A stretch of DNA of 64,000 nt from Comamonadaceae bacterium (lineage in GTDB: Bacteria > Pseudomonadota > Gammaproteobacteria > Burkholderiales > Burkholderiaceae), in the NCBI GenBank assembly GCA_947374535.1, contig CANCCJ010000008.1:7650-71649 (forward strand). The letters run 5' to 3'. Below, piece by piece: positions 47,991 to 55,379 of the stretch; within the stretch, counting starts at the first letter, position 1, and each line of letters starts with the position of its first letter. The notes beneath the pieces were generated by a model. It ran no database searches and had not been told where the DNA came from. It was given only the letters and a program-made list of their open reading frames with translations. Made by a program: the position numbers and the translations under genes.

Positions 47991-48769
47991 TCGCAACCCT
48001 TTCACCTGAACATGCCGTGGACACGACTGAGAGTCGCTTGGAAGCGCGCCATTTGCAAAAGTCATATGGCAGCCGCAAGGTGGTGCACGACGTGTCGATC
48101 GCCGTGAAAAAGGGTGAAGTCGTGGGTTTGCTCGGCCCCAACGGTGCGGGTAAGACCACCTCGTTCTACATGATCGTGGGCTTGGTGCGGGCTGACGGCG
48201 GCAGCATCACGATTGACGGCCAACCTGTGGCGCATTTGCCCATTCACCGCCGTTCGCGTTTGGGCTTGAGCTATTTGCCACAAGAGGCCTCTATCTTCCG
48301 TAAGCTGAATGTGGAAGACAACGTGCGCGCCGTGCTGGAACTGCAGCGTGACGAGAACGGCAAGCCGCTCCACCATGAAGAAATTGAAAAACGTCTGACC
48401 TCATTGCTCCAAGAGCTGCGCGTGGACCACTTGCGTGCCTCGCCTTCCGTGGCCTTGTCGGGTGGCGAGCGCCGTCGCGTAGAGATTGCGCGAGCCTTGG
48501 CGACCAACCCGCGTTTCATTTTGTTGGACGAGCCGTTCGCAGGTATTGACCCGATTGCGGTGATCGAGATTCAACGCATCATTGGTTTCTTGAAAGCGCG
48601 CGGCATGGGTGTACTCATCACCGACCACAACGTGCGCGAGACGCTGGGCATTTGCGATCACGCTTGCATCATCAGCGATGGCCGTGTGCTGGCGCAGGGC
48701 ACACCGCACGAAATCATCGAGAACGCGGACGTGCGCCGCGTCTACCTCGGCGAACACTTCCGAATGTGA
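47987..48769 (+). CDS. lptB: LPS export ABC transporter ATP-binding protein
   Basis: This is a 260-residue ATPase of LptB2FG. Walker A is GLLGPNGAGKTTSFYMIVGL near residue 48, signature ALSGGERRRVEIARAL near 155, and Walker B FILLDEPFAGIDP near 175. The start is GTG 47987, overlapping the lptA stop (GTGA). An extra N-terminal stretch of about 17 residues precedes the ABC domain. The stop is four bases before rpoN. Confidence 0.96.
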   Translation: MIATLSPEHAVDTTESRLEARHLQKSYGSRKVVHDVSIAVKKGEVVGLLGPNGAGKTTSFYMIVGLVRADGGSITIDGQPVAHLPIHRRSRLGLSYLPQEASIFRKLNVEDNVRAVLELQRDENGKPLHHEEIEKRLTSLLQELRVDHLRASPSVALSGGERRRVEIARALATNPRFILLDEPFAGIDPIAVIEIQRIIGFLKARGMGVLITDHNVRETLGICDHACIISDGRVLAQGTPHEIIENADVRRVYLGEHFRM

Positions 48770-48773
48770 CGTC

Positions 48774-50345
48774 ATGAAACAAGGCTTATCACTTCGCGTT
48801 TCCCAACATCTGGCGCTCACGCCCCAGTTGCAGCAGTCGATCCGACTGTTGCAGTTGTCCACGTTGGAGCTGAGCCAAGAGATTGAGCAAATGCTCGATG
48901 AGAACCCGTTTCTTGACAAAGAGTTTGAAGAAGCGCCGCGCGAAGAGTTTGGCCTTGACAAAGCCGATGCGCCCACGCGCGATGAAGAGTTAGAGCCTGT
49001 GCGCGAAGTGCCCTCGATAGACGGCGGCATGTCTGAAATATCGGTGGACAACACCGCCAGTGATACCGAACCCAGCGTGGATGGGATTGCCGAAAGCTGG
49101 GACGGCGATGGCAGTGTTGAGTTCTCTGCCGACGACTCCGAATGGGGCGGCGACGCACCCGCCAGCAATAACAACAACACCGCCGACAGCGACACCGCCG
49201 ACGCCACCGAGCTGGCGCGCATGCAAGAGTCGCTTACTTCGTTTTTGCATCGCCAAGCACTGTCGCTGCGCATGAGCGAGACCGACACGGCTGCGTTGCG
49301 TTACCTGATTGAAAACCTGAACGACGACGGCTACCTTGAAGACACCTTGCGCAGTTTGGCCGAAGGTTTGGGTGGCGACGATGAAGAACAAATCGAAGAG
49401 CTCGAGCACCGCTTCCAAGTCGCTTTGTCGCTGTTGCAAAGCCTGGAGCCTGTGGGTGTGGGTGCCCGCACCTTGGCTGAGTGTTTGACGCTGCAACTCA
49501 AAGCATTGGCGCCCAAAGGCGAAGAGGCTTTGCAAATTCGCGACACCGCCATCCAGATGTGCAAGCAACCGATGGAGATGCTCGCCAAGCGCGACTTCAA
49601 ACGCTTGGCTGTGTTGGTGAATGACAGCGAAGCCAACGTCAAAATAGCGATTGCGCTGATTGCGCGCCTAGAGCCCAAGCCCGGACGCCGCTTTGCCGAT
49701 GTCGAGCGCCATGTGGTGGTGCCCGATGTGTTGGTGACGCGGGTGGGCAAGTCAACCACGGCGCCTAAATTCAAGGTGGCACTCAACCCCGATGTGATGC
49801 CCCGTTTGCGCGTACACGACATTTACGCCAACGCCCTCAAAGGCGGTAAGGGCGACAACCACGCGGGCTTGCAACAACGCTTGCAAGAAGCGCGTTGGTT
49901 CATCAAGAACATTCAGCAGCGCTTTGACACCATCTTGCGCGTGAGCAACGCGATTGCTGAGCGCCAGAAAAACTTCTTCATCCACGGCGAACTCGCCATG
50001 CGCCCCATGGTGCTGCGCGAGATCGCCGAGGAGCTGGGCTTGCACGAGTCCACCATCAGCCGTGTGACGACCAACAAGTACATGAACACGCCTTTTGGCA
50101 CGTTTGAGCTCAAGTACTTCTTTGGCTCAGGCTTGGAGACGGAGAGCGGTAACAACGCCTCCAGCACAGCGGTGCGCGCGCTGATCAAGCAATTTGTGGC
50201 GAGCGAGAACACGAAGAAGCCCCTGTCGGATAATCAACTGTCCGAAATGCTCAAAGAGCAAGGCATTGAGTGCGCACGCCGCACCGTAGCCAAATACCGT
50301 GAGGCGCTGCGTATTGCGCCCACGACACTGCGCAAAGCGCTTTAA
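48774..50345 (+). CDS. rpoN: RNA polymerase sigma-54 factor
   Basis: This is a 523-residue protein. N-terminal region I (LSLRVSQHLALTPQLQQSIR, activator interacting) is followed by the acidic region II (DEELEPVREV to NNNNTADSDTADATEL), the core-binding domain and the C-terminal RpoN box ARRTVAKYRE near residue 495. Drives transcription from -24/-12 promoters with enhancer-binding proteins. ATG 48774 directly follows lptB. hpf, ptsN and hprK, normally downstream, are about 30 kb away. Confidence 0.97.
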   Translation: MKQGLSLRVSQHLALTPQLQQSIRLLQLSTLELSQEIEQMLDENPFLDKEFEEAPREEFGLDKADAPTRDEELEPVREVPSIDGGMSEISVDNTASDTEPSVDGIAESWDGDGSVEFSADDSEWGGDAPASNNNNTADSDTADATELARMQESLTSFLHRQALSLRMSETDTAALRYLIENLNDDGYLEDTLRSLAEGLGGDDEEQIEELEHRFQVALSLLQSLEPVGVGARTLAECLTLQLKALAPKGEEALQIRDTAIQMCKQPMEMLAKRDFKRLAVLVNDSEANVKIAIALIARLEPKPGRRFADVERHVVVPDVLVTRVGKSTTAPKFKVALNPDVMPRLRVHDIYANALKGGKGDNHAGLQQRLQEARWFIKNIQQRFDTILRVSNAIAERQKNFFIHGELAMRPMVLREIAEELGLHESTISRVTTNKYMNTPFGTFELKYFFGSGLETESGNNASSTAVRALIKQFVASENTKKPLSDNQLSEMLKEQGIECARRTVAKYREALRIAPTTLRKAL

Positions 50346-50353
50346 AGATATCT

Positions 50354-51784
50354 ATGAACCAGTTACATCTCTTCTTGCCCTGTGCGGCAGGCGTTGAATC
50401 CTATTTGGCCGAGGAAGTGCGTCGCATCACTGGCGTGGGCGATGAAGACATTCGTGCTTTCCGTGCCGGTGTGATGGTGCGCACCTCGTGGCGCGATGTG
50501 TTGCAGCTCAACCTACACAGCCGCTTGGCCCAACGCGTGTTGGTCGAGTTGTCGCACACGCAGTACCGTCAAGAAGAAGATTTGTACCGCGCTGCGGGCG
50601 AAGTGGCGTGGGAGCTGTGGTTCTCGCCCAAAGAAACTTTCAAGATTGAAATCACTGCGCAGCACAGTCCGCTCAAGAGCTTGAACTTTGCGGCGCTCAA
50701 AATCAAAGACGCGGTGGCTGACCGCTTCCGCCACAAGTTTGGAGTGCGCCCCGATGTCAACACCCAATGGCCCGATGCACGCATCTACGCGCACTTGACC
50801 ACCGAAAACTGCACGCTCTACATCGACACCTCGGGCGAGCCACTGTTCAAACGAGGCTGGCGCGCCGACAAAGGCGATGCGCCGTTGAAAGAAACACTGG
50901 CCGCTGCCATGTTGGCTGCGAGTGGCTGGAGCCAAGGCGATGGCACAGCGGCCAATCCCGAAGGCTTGGTGGCCCTAGGCGTGCCGTTGTATGACCCGTG
51001 TTGCGGCAGTGGCACGATTGCGATTGAGGCCGCGCAAATTGCGTGCAACATCGCGCCGGGCTCTACGCGCAAATTCGGTTTTCAAAAACTTATCCCTTAC
51101 CAAGAGCATGTGTGGCATGGCTTGGTCGACAACGCCCGCGCCAAAGAATGCGAGCCTCGCGCTGAGGTGTTTGGCAGCGATGTGGCGTTCCGTATGGTCG
51201 ACTTCGCGCAACGCAATGCTGAGCGCGCTGGCGTGGCCCACGCCGTGCAATTGCGCGGTGGCGATGCCCTGCAACGCATGCCCCCCAGCGAGGTGCCGGG
51301 CGTGATGCTGGTCAACCCACCGTATGGCGAACGTATCGAAGCCGCAGGTATCGCCGGTGCGGCGCGTCGTGCGCGTTATTCACCGCCCACTGAGTATGCG
51401 TCGCCCTACGAAGACGTGAACCAAAATGACGATGCTGGTTTTGATGACGCATCGTTCGGCGAGAGCCCGAATGGCAATGGCATGCTGCGCGACGATGTGC
51501 CACGCTTTGGCGCACGCGACATTGCACAGACCGAAGACGGTGGCGACTTCTTTGCCCAGTTGGCCAGCCACTGGAAAAAGAACTACGCCGGTTGGACCGC
51601 CTGGATGTTGACCCCCGACCTCAAGCTGCCAAGCCGCATGCGCTTCAAAGAAGCGCGTCGCGTGCCCATGTGGAACGGCCCGATTGAGTGCCGTATGTTC
51701 CGCTTTGATTTGCGTGCCGGTTCCATGCGCAACAAGCCCACTGATGCCCAGTCCACCGAGGGCAACGGGCCAACGAAGTTGTGA
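50354..51784 (+). CDS. THUMP-domain class I SAM-dependent RNA methyltransferase (RlmL-type)
   Basis: This is a 476-residue protein. An N-terminal THUMP region (LFLPCAAGVESYLAEEV, RVLVELSHTQYR) is followed by a Rossmann methyltransferase with YDPCCGSGTIAIEAA (213-227) and the catalytic motif NPPYGER (321-327). This corresponds to the 23S rRNA m2G2445 half of RlmKL; no RlmK domain is fused. Residues about 333-397 form an acidic, low-complexity insertion between NPPY and the following strand. Stop overlaps the PIN gene by four bases. Confidence 0.88.
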   Translation: MNQLHLFLPCAAGVESYLAEEVRRITGVGDEDIRAFRAGVMVRTSWRDVLQLNLHSRLAQRVLVELSHTQYRQEEDLYRAAGEVAWELWFSPKETFKIEITAQHSPLKSLNFAALKIKDAVADRFRHKFGVRPDVNTQWPDARIYAHLTTENCTLYIDTSGEPLFKRGWRADKGDAPLKETLAAAMLAASGWSQGDGTAANPEGLVALGVPLYDPCCGSGTIAIEAAQIACNIAPGSTRKFGFQKLIPYQEHVWHGLVDNARAKECEPRAEVFGSDVAFRMVDFAQRNAERAGVAHAVQLRGGDALQRMPPSEVPGVMLVNPPYGERIEAAGIAGAARRARYSPPTEYASPYEDVNQNDDAGFDDASFGESPNGNGMLRDDVPRFGARDIAQTEDGGDFFAQLASHWKKNYAGWTAWMLTPDLKLPSRMRFKEARRVPMWNGPIECRMFRFDLRAGSMRNKPTDAQSTEGNGPTKL

Positions 51785-52215
51785 GCACAGCACCCGTGTA
51801 CGTGGTGCTCGACACCAACATCGTGCTCGACCTGTGGCTTTACAAAGACGCGGCCACGCCCGCGTTGCTTGAGGCACTCGAAACTAAAACCGTTCGGTGG
51901 TTGGCCACGCAAGTCATGCGTGACGAGCTTGAGCGTGTGTTGGCCTACACCCACATCGTCAAGCGTTTGGCATTTAGCCAGCTCACTGCGCAAGATGTCT
52001 TGACGCAGTTCGATGCGCACGCGCAGCTGATGCCCATCGCAGTTAAAGCATTTTTTGTGTGCAAGGACAGCGATGACCAAAAGTTCATCGACCTCGCTGC
52101 AGAACACAAATGCCAACTCATCAGCAAAGACAAGGCCGTGCTGACCATGCGTAACCGCATGGCGCGTTTGGGTGTGGCCGTGGGGAAGTTTTTCCCAGCC
52201 GTTTTGCCTAGCTGA
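51781..52215 (+). CDS. PIN domain protein (putative ribonuclease)
   Basis: This is a 144-residue PIN protein with GTG start 51781 inside the upstream stop. The acidic residues expected of the nuclease site are visible: VVLDTNIVLDLWL (Asp11), MRDELERVL (Glu50 region) and CKDSDDQKFIDLA (Asp96-Asp99). Annotated in relatives as a toxin-like PIN component, but no antitoxin gene is adjacent and it is translationally coupled to an rRNA methyltransferase, so an RNA-processing role is equally possible. Confidence 0.82.
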   Translation: MSTAPVYVVLDTNIVLDLWLYKDAATPALLEALETKTVRWLATQVMRDELERVLAYTHIVKRLAFSQLTAQDVLTQFDAHAQLMPIAVKAFFVCKDSDDQKFIDLAAEHKCQLISKDKAVLTMRNRMARLGVAVGKFFPAVLPS

Positions 52216-52222
52216 GGCGCGC

Positions 52223-52738
52223 TTAGTGCTGTTGTAGCAAGTCGCGCAGCGTTTCTAAAGCGTGATGCACCGTGGCTTCACGTACCGCAGCGCGGTCGCC
52301 TTCAAAACACATCAATTCTGTTTTGACCCACGCGGCTTCAGCGTCTAGGGCTGGGCCCGTGTCGCTTGGCAAGCCCCAAGCAAACCACACCATGCCGACG
52401 GGTTTGTCGGCTGTGCCACCGGTCGGGCCAGCGACGCCAGTGACGGCGATGGACACTTGGGCGCGCGAATGACGCAAGGCACCCAAAGCCATTGCTTGTG
52501 CCACCGATTCGCTGACGGCGCCGTGCTCGGCGATGAGGGCCGAGTCCACGCCCAGCATCTCGTGCTTGGCTTCGTTGGAGTAGGTCACGAAGCCGCGTTC
52601 AAACCAGTTGCTAGAGCCCGATAGGTCTGTGCAGTGGCTGGCCATCATGCCGCCTGTGCAGCTCTCGGCCGTGGCCAACATCCAGCCGTGTTGCAGCAAG
52701 GCTTGCGCGAGTTGTTCCGTCAACGTGTGTGAACTCAT
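52223..52738 (-). CDS. Nicotinamide-nucleotide amidohydrolase (CinA C-terminal domain)
   Basis: This is a 171-residue stand-alone CinA C-domain (PncC/YgaD type) that deamidates NMN to NaMN. Typical motifs are TAESCTGGMMASHCTD near residue 24-39, SNWFERGFVTYSNEAK, and SIAVTGVAGPTGGTADKPVG near 98-117. ATG 52738 overlaps the pgpA stop (ATGA). Last gene of apaG-thiL-pgpA-cinA on the minus strand. Confidence 0.94.
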   Translation of the reverse strand: MSSHTLTEQLAQALLQHGWMLATAESCTGGMMASHCTDLSGSSNWFERGFVTYSNEAKHEMLGVDSALIAEHGAVSESVAQAMALGALRHSRAQVSIAVTGVAGPTGGTADKPVGMVWFAWGLPSDTGPALDAEAAWVKTELMCFEGDRAAVREATVHHALETLRDLLQQH

Positions 52739-53223
52739 AGCGACCTCCAAATGGCGATGACCAGCAGCGTGCAACCCGCAGCCACCAAGTCATCAAAAAT
52801 AATGCCCCAGCCCCCGCGCCAACCCAAGCCTTTGAACAAGCTGTCGGCCCAACGCACAGGCCCAGGCTTGGCGGCATCGAAGTAGCGAAACAAAATGAAC
52901 GCGCCCAATTGGCCCCCAAACGTGGTGGGCGTGACCAGCCACAGCACCAACCAAAAAGCGATCACTTCGTCCCACACAATCGCACCCGGATCAGCCACAC
53001 CCATGTGCTGCGCGGTGACGGTGCAAGCCCACCAACCGACCAGCGTGGATACGGCAATCAACACCCCTATTTGTAAAGGTGTGAGCCAAATTTGCAAGAG
53101 CAAAAACACGGCCCAAGCCCACAGCGTCCCAGCGGTGCCCGGTGCCAAACGCGACAGGCCAGAGCCAGCGCCAAGCGCGATGAAGTGCGCGGGATGAGAC
53201 ATTAAAAAGCGGCGATTCAGCAT
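52735..53223 (-). CDS. pgpA: Phosphatidylglycerophosphatase A
   Basis: This is a 162-residue membrane enzyme that dephosphorylates phosphatidylglycerophosphate. Near the start is LGAGSGLSRLAPGTAGTLWA, then VWDEVIAFW and FRYFDAAKPGPVRWAD, with WGIIFDDLVAA (acidic site residues) before the last helix. ATG 53223 begins 10 bases after thiL. An in-frame start further upstream would lie inside thiL. Confidence 0.94.
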   Translation of the reverse strand: MLNRRFLMSHPAHFIALGAGSGLSRLAPGTAGTLWAWAVFLLLQIWLTPLQIGVLIAVSTLVGWWACTVTAQHMGVADPGAIVWDEVIAFWLVLWLVTPTTFGGQLGAFILFRYFDAAKPGPVRWADSLFKGLGWRGGWGIIFDDLVAAGCTLLVIAIWRSL

Positions 53224-53233
53224 GTGTCGAATT

Positions 53234-54223
53234 TCAAGCGAAATGATCAAACGACGCAAAGCGACGCGTGATGGGTTGCCCTTGTGGATCCAGTACCACC
53301 AAGCCCTGCGCTTGCGTGATGCGACCAATGCGCGTCACTGGTGTGTTGGTTTCCCATGCTGCGGCATGCACCAGCTCGCGCTGGTTGACGGGGGCGGTGA
53401 AGCATAGTTCGTAGTCGTCGCCGCCGGAGAGGGCGAACTCCAAGCGTTTGTTCCAAGGCAGCTCGGCCAGCACAGGCGTGATGCCTGCGGATAAGCGCGC
53501 ATCGCCAAAATTGCCAGCAGCTTGCAGCCAACCGGTGTCAATCTGTGCCCCCACGCCGGAGCGTTTCAAGATATGTCCGAGGTCGCCTAGCAAGCCATCG
53601 CTCACATCAATCGCAGCGTTGGCGACGGCGCGCAGTGCAGAGCCCAAGGCCACGCGCGGTGTGGGTTGTTCCATGCGCAATCGCGCTTGCTCGAAAGCTT
53701 CGCCCGACAAAGACTGTGTGCCGCGAAATACTTCTAGCGCCAAGCGGGCGTCGCCCACGGTGCCGCTGATGTAAATGTCGTCGCCCACTTGCGCGTTTTG
53801 GCGCAGCAGTGCATCGCCCGGTGGAACTTCGCCAAACACGGTGATACAAATGTTCAGAGGTCCTTGCGTGGTGTCGCCGCCCACCAATTCACAGCCATGG
53901 GCATCGGCCAAACGCAATAGGCCGCTTGAGAAGCCAGCTAGCCATGCTTCATCGACGCGGGGTAATGACAGCGCCAAGGTGAAAGCCATCGGAACTGCGC
54001 CCACGGCAGCCAAATCGCTCAGGTTCACGGCCAGGGCTTTATGGCCCAAACGGGCGGGGTCAACCGTGCTTAAGAAGTGACGACCTTCCACCAACATGTC
54101 ACTGGACACAGCCAGTTGCATGCCGCGTGTGGGGTTGAGCAGGGCGCAATCGTCGCCCACGCCGACTGCCGCTTTGTAGGTGGGACGCTTGAAGTAGCGT
54201 TCAATCAGATCGAATTCGCCCAT
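53234..54223 (-). CDS. thiL: Thiamine-monophosphate kinase
   Basis: This is a 329-residue AIR-synthase-like kinase converting TMP to TPP. The N-terminal GEFDLIERYF, the GVGDDCALL motif (Asp metal ligands), VSSDMLVEGRHFL, VNLSDLAAVGA, GGDTTQGPLNICITVFG and AIDVSDGLLGDL are the canonical series. The C-terminal ALSGGDDYELCF completes it. Lies nine bases after apaG. Confidence 0.96.
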   Translation of the reverse strand: MGEFDLIERYFKRPTYKAAVGVGDDCALLNPTRGMQLAVSSDMLVEGRHFLSTVDPARLGHKALAVNLSDLAAVGAVPMAFTLALSLPRVDEAWLAGFSSGLLRLADAHGCELVGGDTTQGPLNICITVFGEVPPGDALLRQNAQVGDDIYISGTVGDARLALEVFRGTQSLSGEAFEQARLRMEQPTPRVALGSALRAVANAAIDVSDGLLGDLGHILKRSGVGAQIDTGWLQAAGNFGDARLSAGITPVLAELPWNKRLEFALSGGDDYELCFTAPVNQRELVHAAAWETNTPVTRIGRITQAQGLVVLDPQGQPITRRFASFDHFA

Positions 54224-54232
54224 GTGTTTGCC

Positions 54233-54625
54233 TCAATGCAAGTTGCGTTGGCCCGGCTCGTCGCTGAGCGCGTCGAGTACAAACATCGGGATGTCCACAT
54301 CAAATTTTTCGCCGTCCTCGGCCACGCAAAAATAACTGCCGTGCATGGTGCCCGTGGGCGTGCGCAAGCGGGTCGCGCTGGTGTATTCAAACTGTTCGCT
54401 GGGTTTGAGCAAGGGCTGATGGCCCACCACGCCTAAGCCTTTGATTTTTTCGTGCATGCCATCGGAGTCGTTCACATTCCACGTGCGCGAAATGAGCTGT
54501 GCTGCCACATGGCCCACGTTGGTAATGGTGATCGTGTAGGCAAACACGTACATGCCGCCATCGGGGTCTGATTGTTCAGACAGAAAGTGCGGATGGACTT
54601 CAACTTGGAATTTGTAGCGTGACAT
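54233..54625 (-). CDS. apaG: ApaG (Co2+/Mg2+ efflux protein-like, DUF525)
   Basis: This is a 130-residue protein with the fibronectin-like ApaG fold: VEVHPHFLSEQSDPDGGMYV, FAYTITITNVG, LISRTWNVND, KGLGVVGHQPLLKPSEQFEY and MHGSYFC. Biochemical role unsettled. Here it heads a minus-strand unit with thiL-pgpA-cinA and is divergent from rpe, 55 bases away. ATG is preceded by CAAAAT six bases upstream. Confidence 0.94.
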   Translation of the reverse strand: MSRYKFQVEVHPHFLSEQSDPDGGMYVFAYTITITNVGHVAAQLISRTWNVNDSDGMHEKIKGLGVVGHQPLLKPSEQFEYTSATRLRTPTGTMHGSYFCVAEDGEKFDVDIPMFVLDALSDEPGQRNLH

Positions 54626-54631
54626 GGGGTG

Positions 54632-54637
54632 ATTTTG
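54632..54637 (-). promoter_or_regulatory. Putative -10 element of apaG (leaderless)
   Basis: On the minus strand CAAAAT is followed by CACCCC and the apaG ATG. The rpe side of this 55-base divergent gap has AATAAT-CACCCC-ATG, the same six-base spacer. Confidence 0.35.
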
Positions 54638-54668
54638 GCCTAAGCCAGACGCCCTTCGGCGAGGGTGA

Positions 54669-54674
54669 AATAAT
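54669..54674 (+). promoter_or_regulatory. Putative -10 element of rpe (leaderless)
   Basis: AATAAT followed by CACCCC and the rpe ATG at 54681. Confidence 0.4.
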
Positions 54675-54680
54675 CACCCC

Positions 54681-55370
54681 ATGACCAGCCCACGCCCCAC
54701 ATTCCACATCGCCCCCTCCATCTTGTCTGCCGACTTCGCCCGTTTGGGCGACGAGGTGAAAAACGTCATCGCCGCTGGTGCTGATTGGATTCACTTTGAC
54801 GTGATGGACAACCACTATGTGCCCAACCTCACGTTCGGCCCCATGATTTGCCAAGCCCTGAAGCCGCACGCGAAAACGCCAGAGGGCGTGGCTGTGCCGA
54901 TTGACGTGCATTTGATGATCTCGCCCGTGGACAACTTGGCGGCTGCGTTTGCCGATGCGGGCGCAGACTACATCAGTTTTCACCCTGACGCGAGCGCCCA
55001 CGTGCACCGCAGCATTCAAGCCATCAAGAACAAGGGCGTGAAAGCGGGATTGGTATTCAACCCAGCCGAGCCTTTGGACGTGTTGAACTGGACGATTGAC
55101 GAAATTGACCTCATTCTCATCATGAGCGTCAACCCCGGCTTTGGTGGTCAAAGTTTCATCGACTCTGCTTTGCGCAAAGTCGAGCAAGCCCGCAAGTTGA
55201 TCGAGGCCAGCGGCCGTGACATTCGTCTGGAAGTAGACGGTGGCATCAAGCCCGACAACATCCGCCAAGTCGCCGATGCAGGCGCGGACACCTTTGTGGC
55301 GGGCAGCGCGATTTTTGGCAAGCCCGACTACAAAGCTGTGATCGACCAAATGCGTGTCGCTTTGGCGTAA
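54681..55370 (+). CDS. rpe: Ribulose-phosphate 3-epimerase
   Basis: This is a 229-residue TIM-barrel enzyme of the pentose phosphate and Calvin pathways. [17 protein letters not shown] at the N-terminus, [20 protein letters not shown] (metal-binding His and Asp), [22 protein letters not shown] and [11 protein letters not shown] are the standard motifs. Normal length. Convergent with the TonB-dependent receptor, with nine bases between stops. Confidence 0.97.
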   Translation: MTSPRPTFHIAPSILSADFARLGDEVKNVIAAGADWIHFDVMDNHYVPNLTFGPMICQALKPHAKTPEGVAVPIDVHLMISPVDNLAAAFADAGADYISFHPDASAHVHRSIQAIKNKGVKAGLVFNPAEPLDVLNWTIDEIDLILIMSVNPGFGGQSFIDSALRKVEQARKLIEASGRDIRLEVDGGIKPDNIRQVADAGADTFVAGSAIFGKPDYKAVIDQMRVALA

Positions 55371-55379
55371 AGCGCAAGC

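Noticed and set aside
51500..51780. Antitoxin gene for the PIN protein
   Set aside because: The upstream frame is the continuous methyltransferase gene; no small ORF with antitoxin features is present.
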